Shown here one piece after another: positions 42,137-54,879 of a stretch of DNA of 64,000 bases. The stretch lies in the NCBI GenBank assembly GCA_949752795.1, contig OX457074.1, forward strand, positions 3,237,527-3,301,526, read 5' to 3'. The position numbers and the translations under genes are program-made. Source of the DNA: Hyperoodon ampullatus (lineage: Eukaryota > Chordata > Mammalia > Artiodactyla > Ziphiidae). Each line of letters starts with the position of its first letter. Positions within the stretch are counted from its first letter, which is position 1. The notes beneath the pieces were generated by a model. That model was not told where the DNA came from and did no database searches. It saw nothing but the letters and a program-made list of their open reading frames with translations.

Positions 42137-42322
42137 GGGGATCAGCTCGGTGCTTTGTGACCACCTAGAGGGGTGGGATAGAGAGGGTGGGAGGGAGACG
42201 CAAGAGGGAGGGGATATGGGGATATATGTATACGTATAGCTGATTCACTTTGTTATACATCAGAAACTAACACAGCATTGTAAAGCAATTATACTCCAAC
42301 AAAGATGTTAAAAAAAAATAAA
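42137..42322 (+). repeat. L1 3' terminus, plus, strongly truncated
   Basis: The last about 185 bp of the same L1 subfamily as at 36586: gtgaccacctagaggggtgg, ctgattcactttgttatac, ctccaacaaagatgttaaa and the A-run. Confidence 0.9.
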
Positions 42323-42324
42323 GT

Positions 42325-44810
42325 TTCTGGTTACTGTGGATGTGAATCACCTGAGTGCCTCCTGACCCATTAGGCGATGATGAGTTAATTGGCTTGAATA
42401 TTCTAGAAGCCATTTTAAAGGAAAATCTAAGAAAAATCTTTTTTTCTTTTTTCTTTCCAGAATCAGACTGGATCTCTGCCATTGTGTCCCTTTCCTCCTC
42501 TTACTCCCAGGAAATGATTTGTTTCTTCCTACAGTGTCTACAATGCCCATAGAAGCAACTGAGTTTTATTTCCTCGTCTAGACATCCTGGTCTTATGACT
42601 ACCTCCCCTTAGCGCACCCTGAGGCTAATAGCCTTGCCTTTTGTGACCGCCCCCCCACCCCCAGTTAGCTTACAGTGCTGGAGGACCATGACTTCTGGGA
42701 GTTACTGGTGCTGCCCAGGACACACCCCAGTTGCCCCACTAGTGACATTCCTATGGGTCCCTCGTATAGCACTGTCATCCAGAACACTCCCAAGGATAGA
42801 GCAACATGAAGGGAGGAGTGCTGCAGAGAAGGACTCACAATTTCCAGGAGTCCAAAGCCCTCAGGGCACCAACAGGCCAGTGTCAGTTTGTCTTCAACTC
42901 CAGAGAGAAAAGACAAAGGGCTAAGCCTGATGGAGAACTCTGAGCCCTGAGTAAGGGAGTTGAGGCGGTTGTAACTTCATCAGGTAAAGACCAGACCTCC
43001 TCCTATGCCAGCACCTCAGTGCGCAAACATCTTCTGGCTATCTCCCTTACCAGCCTAACTCAAATTGCTCATGAAGACAGAGGTGAGGTGAGAGTACCCT
43101 GTCTGCAGGTGTTTCTTCCACTGACCTGCAGAAATGATGCATCTTCCCCTCAAGTGTGCGTTAATCAAATAAACTGCCATGCTCCATGCCAGGATGAGGA
43201 GCCTGATCCAGAGTGAGAATGGGAAGGGGCGGGTGGGAGAGAGAGTTCTGAGCACCTCTCATTAAGAGAGCTCCAAATGTGTCAGGAGGCTTTGAAGAAT
43301 TTTTTTGGATGAGTGGCCTTCAATAAGCCTTGTCCTCCTTGCTGGGAGCCCTCAGCCTGAGGTGGCCCTTTTGGGGGCACCATGGCTGCCATGTCTCTGG
43401 CTGGCATAGGGCCTGGCTAGACTCAAGGTGTAACATCTTAGTTTGTCTGCCAGTTCATTCTCTACCCTCTCCAGGGATGTGAGCCAAGCTTTTTGCCTCA
43501 CTTGCTCTTCCTGAGTTAGATCTCTGGGATGAGCTTTAGAGGAGGAGTATGGAGCAGAAGAGGAGGAAGGAGGGTGAGGTCTGAAGTCAAGCATCTGCTT
43601 TGCAATGTTGACTCACTTTGCTTGATGGATTCCCAATGGGGTGAATCTCTGGCCTCAAGGATGTCAGGGGATTCTGAGATACTTGAAGCCTACAGTACCC
43701 TTCAGGCAAAAGACTTTAATTATCCAAGATATTGAATGGAGAAGTTAGGCTCTAGCCATTTGTGTCCAGCTGTGAAACACACACAAAGACACACCACCTT
43801 TATCCCGACCTAGGCCTGATTATCAAGGACTCCTGGTAGAGGGTTCTTTTTAGTAGTAGTTCAAGGCCCACCTGAATACCAGAAGAAGGAAGCCCTCGTT
43901 CCCACTGGGCAGGCTAGTAAAAGCTTAATTGTCACCTCACCCCCTTTCACCAGCCCTTTCCTGATGCCACTGTCACTATCAGATTGCCATAGGTCATAGT
44001 CTGGCCCAGACAAAAGATGTAAGACTTGCTGAAATGGGGCTTCCTGGAAGCTCTGTATCTTTCCCCTTTTCTCCCTAGTCACCAGCCCCAGCCAGTCAAG
44101 GTTCCTGAGCTGATAAAAAGGAAGTCTTTTAATAAGGTGAAGTCAGAATTATTTGTCTTTCTAAGGGACAATTTTGATCCTAGAGACAGGGTCAGCTTCC
44201 TGGGCAGTCACACAGTGCTCCACACTAGGACGGGCCTTGCGTTTGGTTTAATGCTCTGCTGTTACCATCTTGAAATTGTGAATAAGTTTTCAATGAGGAG
44301 TCCTGTATTTTCATTTGGCACTGGGCCCACCAAATTAGGTAGCTGGTCCTGCCTATAGAGACTGTAACGGCTCTGAGTTGTCCAATGAGAAGGCACAATA
44401 GTAGTCTGCCTTTCTAGCCCCACCCGCCTACTGCCCGTTCAGCCATAGCTGTCTGCTGAATGCTCGTGGGGGACAAAAAATGCTTGTGGTGGTCCTTGCC
44501 TCCTTGGAGTGCACAGTCGGGTAAGACAGGTCCACGGACAACTAGCCTGAGTTAAGTGCCACTGAAAAAGAGCATCGGTGGATGAGAAGGAAACACTCTC
44601 ACACCCAGCTGCGAGGATCAAGCCTGCTTCAATAGAAGAGGTGATATTTGAGGTGACAGAAAAAGATAAATGGACTTTTTTTTATTAAAAAGATTTTTAA
44701 TGTAAGAAAGTTTTCCATTTCAGAGATGATTTATTTGCCTTTGCGTGAAGTTTTGTATAAAAATTTAGGTTCAAAAAAATTTAGGTTCAAATCCCTTTCT
44801 TCTACAAAAA
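42325..44810. other. Intergenic, mostly unique sequence
   Basis: About 2.5 kb without young repeats. Open frames at 42634-42924, 43019-43216 and 44026-44358 show no family resemblance and no splice support, so I do not call genes. Confidence 0.45.
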
Positions 44811-44814
44811 TTTT

Positions 44815-44905
44815 TTTTAGGACTTAGGGGGCATGGGTTCAACCCCTGGTCGGGGAAGTTCTGCATGCCGTGCATGTGTGGCAAAAAACAAAGCAAAACA
44901 TTTTT
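44815..44905 (+). mobile_element. Short tRNA-derived SINE fragment, plus
   Basis: Contains gggttcaacccctggtcggg and ends gcaaaaaacaaagcaaaac. The head is missing. Confidence 0.7.
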
Positions 44906-44930
44906 TAAAAATTTATGTATGGGCTTCCCT

Positions 44931-45137
44931 GGTGGCGCAGTGTTTGAGAGTCCGCCTGCTGATGCAGGGGACACGGGTTCGTGCCCCGGTCCAGGAGGAT
45001 CCCACATGCCGTGGAGCGGCTGGGCCCGTGAGCCATGGCTGCTGAGCCTGTGCATCCGGAGCCTGCGGGTCCGGAGCCTGGGCTCCGCAACGGGAGAGAC
45101 CACAACAGTGAGAGGCCGCGTACCTCAAAAAAAAAAA
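44931..45137 (+). mobile_element. CHR-family SINE, plus, with internal duplication
   Basis: Near full length. The ggagcctg(t/c)g block after the ctgagcctg motif occurs one time too many (about 45042-45085), so roughly 15 bp are duplicated relative to other copies in this window. Confidence 0.93.
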
Positions 45138-46200
45138 ATTGATGTATATAGTTGACACACAATGTTATATCAGTTTCAGGTGTACAACATAGTGGTTCAA
45201 TGTTTACACACATTATGAATTGATCACCACCATAAATGTAGTAACCATCTGTCACCAAACAAAGTTATTACAATACTATTAACTACATACCCTATGCTGT
45301 ACATTACATCGCTGTGATTTATTTATTTTATAACTGGAAGTTTGTTTCTCTTAATCCCCTTCACCTATTTAGCCCAACTTCCTCCCCTCTGGTGAACACC
45401 AGTATAAGTCTGTTTCTGTTTTATTTTGTTTGTTCATTTGTTTTGTTTTTTAGTCTACATATAAGTGAAAAAATTTGGTATTTGTCTTTGTCTTTGACTT
45501 ATTTCACTTAGCATAATACTCTCTAGAACTATCCATGCGGTCACAAATGGCAAGATTTCGTTCCTTTTTATGGCTAGGTAATATTCCATTGTGTATGTAT
45601 ACCACATCTTCTTCATCCATTTATCTATCGATGGACACTTAGGTTGCTTCCGTAACTGTTCTATTGTAAATAATGCTGCAATGAACATAGGGGTGCATAT
45701 ATGTTTTCTAATTAGTGTTTTCATTTTCTTTGTGTAAATACCCAGAAGTGGAATTTCTGGATCATATGGTAGTTCTACTTTTAATTTTTTGAGTGACCTC
45801 TGCACTGTTCTCCATAGTTGCTGCACCAGTTTATGTTCCCATCAGCAGTGCACGAGGGTTCCCTTTTCTCCACATCCTCACCAACACTTGTTATTTGTCA
45901 TCTTTTTGATAGTAGGGATTCCGACAGGTGTGAGGTGATGTCTCATTGTGGTTTTTATTTGCATTTCCCTGATGATTAGTGATGCTGAGCATCTTTTCAT
46001 TTGTCGACCATCTGTATGTCTTTTTTGGAAAAATGGCTATTCAGGTCCTCTGCTCATTTTTTAAATTGGATTGTTTGGATTTAAAAAAAAATTTCCTATT
46101 GAGTTGTGTGCTATTTCTTTATATATATTGGATATTAACCCCTTACTGGATATATCATCTACATATATCTTCTCCCTATAAATAGGATTTTTAAAAGTGT
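45138..46200 (-). repeat. L1 3' region, minus
   Basis: Antisense 3' end: gttgacacacaatgttatat, caggtgtacaacatagtgg, then ggtaatattccattgtgtat, and an antisense ORF2 terminus read on the minus strand (45455-45826). Old and interrupted by stops elsewhere. Confidence 0.88.
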
Positions 46201-46429
46201 ATATGAGGTGTGGGACTGAGGTATTAAGTCCTGGAAGAAAATAAAAACAACCCTGAACATGATTAAGAAGTAGGCTCTAGTCCAATTTGGCTGGATCAGA
46301 AAGGAAAATTGGAAGATGACGATAGAGAGAGAGTTTAAAAGAAGACATTGGAGACCCAGGTGCTCTCTGTTTATGTTGTCATTATTGTACCCTTCATGAT
46401 GGTGAACTTGTTTGTGTGGCTGTCTCCAT

Positions 46430-46530
46430 TGCACTGTACCATGTCTTTACTTCTTTGTATCCCCTGCTTTCAGCCTGGTGCTTAGGACGTGATTGGATTT
46501 GGTAAATACTTGCTGAATGAACTGATATCG
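46430..46530 (-). repeat. L2 LINE 3' tip, minus or MIR-like
   Basis: Contains cagcctggtgcttaggacg and ggtaaatacttgctgaatga, the usual L2 terminal wording. Confidence 0.5.
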
Positions 46531-47138
46531 TGAAGAGTCTAAAATGTTATCCTGGGAGGTGGTGACCTAATTCAGTGGGCAGTGGGAAATCACTGAAGGT
46601 TTTTGAATGGAAGAGAGACTTTATTAAGTGTTAGAAAGGTGAATCTCATAGTAGATGGTAGAACGGAGGATTGGCAAGGGAAGAGAATGAAGGTGGGAGA
46701 GAGATTAGGAGGCTCATACAATGACCCGGATTTCAAGCCCTTGCAGCCTCTAGCAGGATGGCTGACTGTGGGAAAGAAAGGGAGACAGGTGAGAAAAACA
46801 TCGTCGAGCTTGGACACAGCAGCTGAATGAATGGAGGGGAAAAGGAAACGAGAAGAAGAAAGATGGCTTCAAAAGAACCGAGTCCCTCAAAAGAAAATAG
46901 GAACTTTGGGAGTAGGAGCTTTGGGGGATGGAGATCAGGGTAATTGTTTCATAAAGCAGATGGATGAGTTTCTGTCTGTCTCCAGATGGATTTAGAAGAG
47001 CAGCACTGAAGGAAACGTTTCCAAATACAAAAGTGATTTCCTAAAGACAAAGTTGTTAAATGTAGCCATGTTGGACTGGGTAGGTTCTCCAGGCTCAGAA
47101 CTGGGTAGGTTCTCCAGGCAGCTTAAAAGATCTTTGTG

Positions 47139-47350
47139 GGGCTTCCCTGGTGGCGCAGTGGTTGAGAGTCCGCCTGCCGATGCAGGGGACATGGGTTCGT
47201 GCCCCGGTCTGGGAAGATCCCACATGCCGCGGAGCGGTTGGGCCCGTGAGCCATGGCTGCTGGGCCTGCGCGTCCGGAGCCTGTGCTCCGCAACGAGAGA
47301 GGCCACAACAGCGAGAGGCCCGCGTACCGCAAAAAAAAAAAAAAAAAAAG
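47139..47350 (+). mobile_element. CHR-family SINE, plus, with clean target duplication
   Basis: Full-length short form ending in about 20 A. Target duplication aaaagatctttgtg at about 47125-47138 and 47346-47359. Confidence 0.95.
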
Positions 47351-47599
47351 ATCTTTGTGCCCCCACCCATCACACGAAAGTAGTCAGTCTGGCTGGGGTG
47401 AGGGGCGTTGTTGACCTGGATTTAGAAAGCTCCCTCAGAGGGTCCAGAGGCACAGCCAAGTTTGGGAACCACTTCCCTGGCTCATCCCACTGGACAGCCC
47501 CAGCCCACCTCAAGCAGGCTGGGTAGCTCTCCCTAGCCTTAAAAGAGCCATTTCAGATTCCAGTTTTCCCTCCACCCTGGCAGGGAGTGGGAGGCAGGC

Positions 47600-47900
47600 A
47601 GACTGGCAGCTGTCCCCGTGTCCTCCCCAACCCATACTGACTGATTACATGAGCTGAATGTAATCATTCCCAACCCTTGTCTTCACAGCTGGCATATCAC
47701 TTAGCTTAATTACAGCACACAGTGGCATTTCAACTCAAGGAATCTAAAAAAGCAATAAAACGGGTTTTGCAAATTGTTAGGAAGGCAATGAAGACCTTGA
47801 AACTGCAATTTACTAAGCATTGCTTTCAATTATTTTGCATTCTCCAGCCATGACTCTTGTTATTAACCAGCAGCCTGGGAAAGCCGATCAGGCCATGTGT
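47600..47900. promoter_or_regulatory. Putative conserved enhancer with homeodomain sites
   Basis: Repeat-free, AT-rich block between GC-richer flanks. It holds a perfect 9-bp inverted repeat TGATTACAT (47642-47650) / ATGTAATCA (47658-47666) with a 7-bp spacer, TTAATTA (47706-47712) and GCAATAAAA (47752-47760), the last being a classical posterior Hox/CDX site. Its place in the TTLL6-HOXB13 interval suggests Hox-cluster regulation. Conservation itself could not be checked here. Confidence 0.45.
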
Positions 47901-48284
47901 CCTGGGGAGGGTATTTCACGTCTCCTGAGAACATGCTGTGTGCTGGAGAGGTGGTGAGAAGCTCCAGGAGCTGCCTTGAGGTGGGAAGGGATTGTTCTAA
48001 GCCTGTGTTTTTCCCACCAGGCACCTACTAATCATGCTTCCGCCAAGACTCTCCCAAACCATGGGCCCTGACTGCTCTGGGGTGGCCTTCATCAAGCCCC
48101 CTCTTCCTCTTTACTCCTGAACATCTACTGTCCCCAAAAAGCATGAGGAAAGAAAGCCAAAATCTAGGATTTAATTTTAAAAATCTAGATTTGGTGCTTG
48201 GTGTCTTCAGCTCTCTGTCTGATTTCTTTTGCTGGCTTATTTCCTGGCTCCTCTTAATTCTTGAGTATGTACTACTTGGACAGC

Positions 48285-48690
48285 CATCTTATTTTATTTT
48301 TTGAATTTTATTTTATTTTTTTATACAGTAGGTTCTTATTAGTTATCCATTTTATACATATTAGTGTATACATGTCAATCCTAATCTCCCAGTTCATCCC
48401 ACCACCACCACCACCCCCTGCCACTTTCCCCCCTTGGTGGCCGTACATTTGTTCTCTACATCTGTGTCTATATTTCTGCCCTGCAAACCGGTTCATCTGT
48501 ACCATTTTTCTAGGTTCCACATATATGCGTTAATATACGATATTTGTTTTTCTCTTTCTGACTTACTTCACTCTGTATGACAGTCTCTAGATCCATCCAC
48601 ATCTCTAAAAATGACCCAATATCATTCCTTTTTATGGCTGAGTAATATTCCATTGTATATATGTACCACATCTTCTTTATCCATTCATCA
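48285..48690 (-). mobile_element. Young L1 3' end, minus, 5'-truncated
   Basis: Antisense L1: tacagtaggttcttattag, a (cca)n stretch, then tctctagatccatccacatc and taatattccattgtatatat. Related words agccatctta (left) and agccatttta (right) flank it as a degraded target duplication. Confidence 0.88.
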
Positions 48691-49189
48691 GCCATTTTAA
48701 AGGGAAAGACTATGGTGTCTCTCTAACACCCTGCTTCCCCAAGCCTAGGAGTCTTAGGAATGATAATAAAAAGGGACCCTGCCCATCTGAGAAAGGGGCG
48801 GAAGCAGCAGGAAGTCCAAGCAGGCGGCACCGAGGTTCCCTTGCTGTGAGCAACGTTGGTCCGCATGATAATTGGGAGCAGAATGCCCGCTGCCTCCTCA
48901 GTCATGCCAGGCGGGAGAGCAAACACCCAAATCCTGCTGGCAAACCACGCAGGGCCATCACAACGTGGCCAAAGCAAACAGGAGCTGAGGCAGCCCGCTG
49001 TGATGGACTTTCACTTCCCCTTGGATCTGGTAGAGGGTGAGACTGAGCCAGCCAAACCCAGGTGTCAGGGCATCAAGTAGCCATGGGGACACTCATATCC
49101 ATCCCCAGGCTGGGGCACAAGCTGGACCCTTGCTCTCCTTGCCATGATCCCCTTTGAATTTGGCACAGGCCAAGGAAAGTCCGATAATG

Positions 49190-49340
49190 ATCAAGCATGT
49201 TCACATGTATTACATTGTTTGTTCTTCACAGCAGTCTTGTAGATCAGCATTATCCCCATCTTGCAGATGAGAAAACTGAGGCTAGGGGACACCAAAGACA
49301 AAGAGCCTGGACTTTGTCTCAGGGCCTCTGACTCAGTGTC
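49190..49340 (-). repeat. MIR SINE, minus
   Basis: Antisense MIR core: attatccccatcttgcagatg and gagaaaactgaggctaggg with correct spacing. Confidence 0.7.
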
Positions 49341-50199
49341 TGCTGCACTTCTCATCCCCTCTGCCTTTCCACCCCAAACTCTCCCATGTCAGTTCCCAGT
49401 CCCATCACAGGCAGAGCTCCCACACTCTAAACGGGACTTGAGTTCTTTCTTTCCATTTCTGAGAAAATGAGCAGCCGCTCAAAGGAGGGAGAGGGTGTTC
49501 TTTTTGTTTTTATACCAGGAAACAGCTAGCTGACCTCCCCGATTCTGTCTGCCACACCCACCAACACAAACGGAGGCCCAGTGAGATCAATTTGTTTACA
49601 GATATTTTCAGTTATTTGGATATTTCAATAGTGTTTCTGACCCCCACCCCTTACTTAAACAGGAAAGATCTGAATCAAGATCTCTGGTTTTCATGTTAAA
49701 ATTTGGTTGTGTTTGGACATCGTCTGAATAGACCCTCTTCTGACTTGCAGCCTCTTGGTGTCTCTAGGGCCCAATGAAAATTCATATCCCTTGCCACCTG
49801 GTTGGGAAATTTATATTTCACGGAGAGTTGCACAGTAGCTATATTCATATCTAATGGACGGACTGGGCTCCTATTGAGAAAAGAAAAGCCAGCTGTTGGG
49901 TTGGCTGTTTCCTTCTTGGTCCCCATTCCTCAGCAGATTTCCTGGTTATTTGAAATTTCCTGATTATTTTTCCAACATGACTGTTTGAGGGGAAGGAGGA
50001 ACAGGAGGAAGAAAGAGAAATCGTTCATTGGACTCGGACCCTATAACCAGTCCTTCTCCCCCTAACATTTTCATTTGCTCTTCTGGGGACCCTGCAGGGA
50101 AAAGCCACCGTCTGAAGGGGCCCGGGAAAGTGGAGGTGGAGGGCGTGATTGGAGCAAGTCCTCCATCCCCTTCTCTGGAGAGAAGACTTAGAAGGCAGA

Positions 50200-50800
50200 G
50201 TGGGGCTGGGGCTCCACAGGAGAGAGCGAGGTCTGTGCGGAGCTGGTTTGGAGCTTCTGTTCGAGAAGGCGCGGCCCCGGAAAGGCGCATCAGGGCGAAT
50301 TTGCCGGTAACTGGAGATTAGGACACGCGGAGTAAAAACCTCGCTCCCCACCACCCAGACCCGAAGCGCGGTTCCAAGCAACCCAAGCAGTACGACTGAT
50401 TCGGGGCGCTGAGCCCCGCACTCCCCAGCGGGGAAAAATCGCGGGTGGACCATGACTCCCAGCCTGCTTCCCCGACGCCGCGCCTCACGCGCGCTGTCCG
50501 GCCGAGCGCATCCCGGCTCCGGCGCCGGCGCCGGCGCCGGACCGGGCGGGCAAAAGGGCTCCCCGCAGAGAAGCCAGGCCTTCGCCCCAGCGGGGTCGGA
50601 GGAGGATCTGTCGGGGCCGGAAGTAGGACAGAGGCTGGGGGAGCTGCGCCTGAGCTCCCGCTGAAAAAGCTCATGGCAGGGCCGGAAAGCCGGTTACCAA
50701 GCGCTTCCCTCTCGCTCCTCTCCCGGCTTCGCCCCACAAAGCCGGAGAAGTCAAGTCGACTCCCCAGGGGCGTGAAATTGGCTTCCTCCGGTATGGACTT
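50200..50800. promoter_or_regulatory. CpG-rich block between TTLL6 and HOXB13
   Basis: A sharp rise in CpG, including a self-complementary GGCGCC hexamer array at about 50519-50540. Long overlapping open frames on both strands (for example 50318-50902 minus) follow from low stop density. It could be a promoter of a non-coding RNA or a Polycomb-type island, but no exon can be assigned. Confidence 0.5.
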
Positions 50801-50814
50801 GAGAATCCGAATCA

Positions 50815-50985
50815 GTACGCATCGCTGCTGTTTATTTAACAAATATGATGTTCCAGACCCTGGGGCAAAGCACATAACGAGCTTTATTATCCCCCAAACC
50901 ACCTGATAAGGGGGCTACTATCCTCGTTTACAGATGAGAAAACTGAGCCTGAGAAGCGGAGTAAACCAATATGTGTCAGATTCAA
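50815..50985 (-). repeat. MIR-like fragment, minus
   Basis: Antisense wording catataacgagctttattatc, then tcgtttacagatgagaaaac and tgagcctgagaagcgg. Confidence 0.55.
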
Positions 50986-51469
50986 GACTGAACAGTCCAT
51001 GTCTCCAAAGCCAGGGGAGACCTTGGACTCCTGGACCACCACTGCTTGAACTTACACTTCGGGCTTGGAATTCGTTTCTAGTGTTTAGATCTAGTGCTCC
51101 CACGCAGGGAACAGAGCTTGGGCATTCCAGCGTGGTCACCTCCGTCCCGTTGCTGCTCCCATAAGGACTCCCATGAAGACAGGGTGGGAATGGGCAACCT
51201 CAGCCTCACAGAGCTGGGCTTAGTTACATCCAAGTTATACTCTAGGGAAGTTTCAAGGAAGGTCTTCTGATGTCCTAAACCCAAGAAGAGTGTTCAGCCT
51301 GGCTGTTCTCCTGACTTATTTTCATCCTCGGAGTAAAACACAGACTGTTAGGGGTGTCTCTGCCCATGGTAGCTGTGATTTACTAGCATCTGTCTCTCCC
51401 CAGAGCCACTGGCTCTCTTGGTGTGGTGGAGTACAGCCTGGACACCAGAAGAAAGGGGACTGAGCTCTC

Positions 51470-51582
51470 TCCCTTTCCCTCCCTCCCTCCTTTCCTTGCT
51501 TCCTTGCTTTCTTCCTTCCTCCCTCCCTCCCACCTACCTTTTTCCTTCCTTCTTTCCTTCCTTCCTTCCTTCCTTCCTCCCT
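51470..51582. repeat. (CCTT)n / (CTCC)n polypyrimidine tract
   Basis: Over 100 bp almost purely C/T on the plus strand with runs of cctt and ccct. Open frames across it are compositional. Confidence 0.9.
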
Positions 51583-51599
51583 GGGGGCTGTGGAGAAGA

Positions 51600-54420
51600 G
51601 TGGAGTTGGATGTTACTTTTCCTTTAATTCACTTCTCAATCATTCTAGTCACTTGGCTGGGACTAGACAGAGGGCAAGTGGCTGAGGGTTTTTCTGGGAC
51701 TCATGTAATTGGGGCCTTAGCAAGGTCTGAGAGGAAGCTGAGGCTGGTGGGACATTTTTGCTGACGCAAAGTCCTGGGCTACACCGTGTTGATATGATTC
51801 CAGCATCAACACTGTAGCTGTTAGTATCGTCCCCCTTTTGCAGCCGAGAAGGCTATGCTCAGGGAGATGAAGACTCTTGCTGAAGCTGGTGGGGAGAGGG
51901 ATCCGGGTCTCTGCTGGATCTGTTTGACCTCACAGCTTCTCCCTACTCTGCCCATGGCCCAAGAATGACTTTGAGCTGAGAGTCAAAACAGGCTCCCTCC
52001 ACATCTTCAACATTAAAAATGATAGTCATAGTAGCTCTGTTCTTAAAGTTTAGTGACTAAGTCCCTCCCCAAACAGTGAGGATTTCCTCTTGTTGTGTAT
52101 GTGCTCTTAACCTTTCACAGATGCCCAGTGTCCCTTCAGAAGGATGTCCTTCGAGGGATGGGACTCCAGCTGGTACCTGCCAGCCCTTTCCTGCTCCCCC
52201 CATCCCCCAAGGCTGGGACCATTCTCCAAGTCCCGTTTCTGAGGGCCTAGAGAACCAATTCTTTATCTAGCTGGAGAGAAACAGTGCCCCATGGGATGCT
52301 GCTTCTGCAGCCTCGAGCAGGCAGCAAGGCTACCCTCAAGAAAGGCCGCCACTGGATTCTTGGCAGGAGAAAGAGGGAGAGGATTTCAGAACCTTCCCTC
52401 GTCTCAGTCTCTCTCCTTTCCTCCCTCCCTCTCCCAGCCACCCCCTCGCTTTCTTGTCCCACCAGTTTTCGAAGTGGAGAGGATGTTTACCCTCTGGAGT
52501 GTGGCCGGGATGGCGCTGAGGTCAGAAGCCTGATTCACCGCAGGGAGGCACACGAGCCCGGCCCCCAGCCAACGGCCCCGAGCGCGGCAGAGGGTGAGGA
52601 AATCCAGCCTTGGAAACCCCACACAGCCCTGCCAATGACTTGCCTCTGTGACTCCCCAGCCTCCCAGGCATCCCTCTAGCGACCCGGCCCTTCCTCCCAA
52701 GCCCGCCCGCTAAGCCCGGATGCTCGCTCGAGCGTGGGAGGACTCCGAGGGGCCCTCCCCAGCCCCAGTCGCTGTCAGAATTGAGGGCTCTGGAGAGGGG
52801 GTTCTCATAATCCGCCCCACCTCACCCCCAGTTTACTTTAAGACTTTCCTGGTGCATCCCTGTCCAGTGGCTAGAGATTTCTGCTCACCTCCCCCCACCC
52901 ACCCCACCCCCGCAACCTAGCTGAGCGACTCTTCTGTGCCCTTGGAGAGAAGGAGCCAGGAGGCGGGGTAAACTCACGAACTTGCACCGTCCCAAAGGCC
53001 AGGGGTTGCGGATTCAAAGGGTTTGGAAGTGAGTCTCAGGATGCGGGGAGGAAAGGGTAGCAGCCTCCCAGCTCTTCTAGTCCATGACCTCCGAGGAATG
53101 GCTCCCCACTTCAGAACCCAGAAGGGGTTGATATTTCACCAGCTACCCCGTTCCTCCCACCTGGAGGCTCCGGGGTGGACTGTCCCCTAGCCCAGCCAGC
53201 CGCCACGTCCCGGGTGGGGCCAGCCTCCTCACCTGTGCAGCTCCACCCCGGGCCCTGTCTGCCCGAGCATGTCGCCTCAGCCCCCGCCTGACCCCGACCC
53301 ACTGATAAGTACCCAGACGGCCAAACATCGTTAACTTCTTTGCCTTTCTAGACTTCTCTGCCTGTCCTTTCCACGAGCCCGGGTGAAGGCTCAGCCAGTG
53401 AGTCTGCACTTCCCCCAGGGGCTGGACTCCGGTGCACCACGCTTTTGGCCTTTCCCCCCACACCCCCTCCCCCATCCGCATGCTTCTGGACCCGGAGCCA
53501 GCTTTCTGTGAAACACGGTTGGTCTAAAATAGGGTTCCTTCACCCTCTGTCTCGCCACAAGTCCCCTTGTCTGTGTAGATTCTGTCTCAGAAGAGCTCCA
53601 GGAAACAGTAAAAATTAAGACAAAGAAAGGAGAAACTGATGTCAGAGTGTCAATGATGATTTCAGAAACTGAAGCTTAAAACCCCTCTCAGCTCCACCTT
53701 GAATTTGGGGGGGGGGAGTGAAAAGGACTGGACTGTCCACTGGGACTACATAACCACCAAATAATGTTCCTGCTTTCTCAGTTTCCTTTGCTTTTTGAAA
53801 TTGTGCTCACACACACACGAAAAGGGAATTACGCTAATAGGAGACCATCTGCATCAAAACAACCAGTTGCTGGGAAACATCAGGATGCCGGTGGTTTCCC
53901 CCTGGTATCACAGGAGCATGGACAAAGCCCATGTGGGTCATGGCCCCAGGTTCGCAGACCCTCTGTCCAGGGTGGAGGGAGCCACCGTGAGAAAGCTGGT
54001 TCTTCTCACCGCAGCTGTGTGCTTCAAGCACCCCGACTGCCACCAGCGACACCGGTTCTGCCCTCAAATCCTTCCCTAGATCTCTTCTCTTCACTCCTCC
54101 AGAGGAAGAGATGGCTACTGGAAAAAGACCCCCAGGAGGACAGGCTCTGGCCAAAGAGGAAGTGTGGGGTTGTGGGGAAGTGGCATCCCCAGGGAGGCGC
54201 AGAAGGGTCCCGAGGGTGGGGATGGGGAGCTCTTCTTCCTGGAGCCGAGCACCTAAACCCAAGTATGTGGCTTACACTCGTTCAAGCGAATATTTGGATA
54301 ATTGGAACATTTCTTCACCTGAAATAATGCAATAAGGGGACCAAGAAGTTAAACATCGTTTGATCAGAAATCAGGTAAGAAAGCCCCGCAGGCCTCTCCT
54401 GGGAAAGAGGTCTTTCGACT
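51600..54420. other. Intergenic unique sequence, no gene recognised
   Basis: GC-rich, repeat-poor sequence. I examined the longest open frames (52284-52679, 53764-54327 plus, 53834-54262 minus) and found neither family motifs nor coherent splice context. Confidence 0.45.
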
Positions 54421-54436
54421 GAAAAAGAAATAGATA

Positions 54437-54645
54437 GGGCTTCCCTGGTGGCGCAGTGGTTGAGAGTCCGCCTGCCGATGCAGGGGACACGGGTTCGTGC
54501 CCCGATCCGGGAGGATCCCACATGCCGCGGAGCAGCTGGGCCTGTGAGCCATGGCCGCTGAGCATGCGCGTCCGGAGCTTGTGCTCCGCAACGGGAGAGG
54601 CCACAGCAGTGAGGGGCCCGCGTGCTGGGAAAAAAAAAAAAAAAA
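54437..54645 (+). mobile_element. CHR-family SINE, plus, with target duplication
   Basis: Full-length short form. Target duplication agaaatagata at the left edge (up to 54436) recurs at about 54650-54661. Confidence 0.95.
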
Positions 54646-54879
54646 AAGAAAGAAATAGATAATGTCATTATCTAATTTCAAAAAACCTTTAAAATTCGAT
54701 TTACCAAATCCATACCTCAATTCTGACAATACCGAAGGGATAAAACTTTATAACAAAATCTTGGGGAAGGCGTATCTTGTTTTCAAATCTGAAACACTGC
54801 CCCGAGGCATTTGACTACCTTGAAATTCCCCCAAATTCCAGGTTGTTAGTCTGGGTCACAAAGTGCTCAGTAAGTGTCA

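Noticed and set aside
45455..45826. 123-codon minus-strand open frame with apparent protein similarity
   Set aside because: It is the end of L1 ORF2 in an old copy, with no intact upstream part.
50318..50902. 194-codon minus-strand open frame in a CpG block (and overlapping plus frames)
   Set aside because: Arg/Gly/Pro/Ser-rich translation expected from GC-rich DNA. Overlapping frames are open on both strands, with no family motif and no splice support.
51423..51764. 113-codon open frame
   Set aside because: Half of it is the CCTT/CTCC low-complexity tract.
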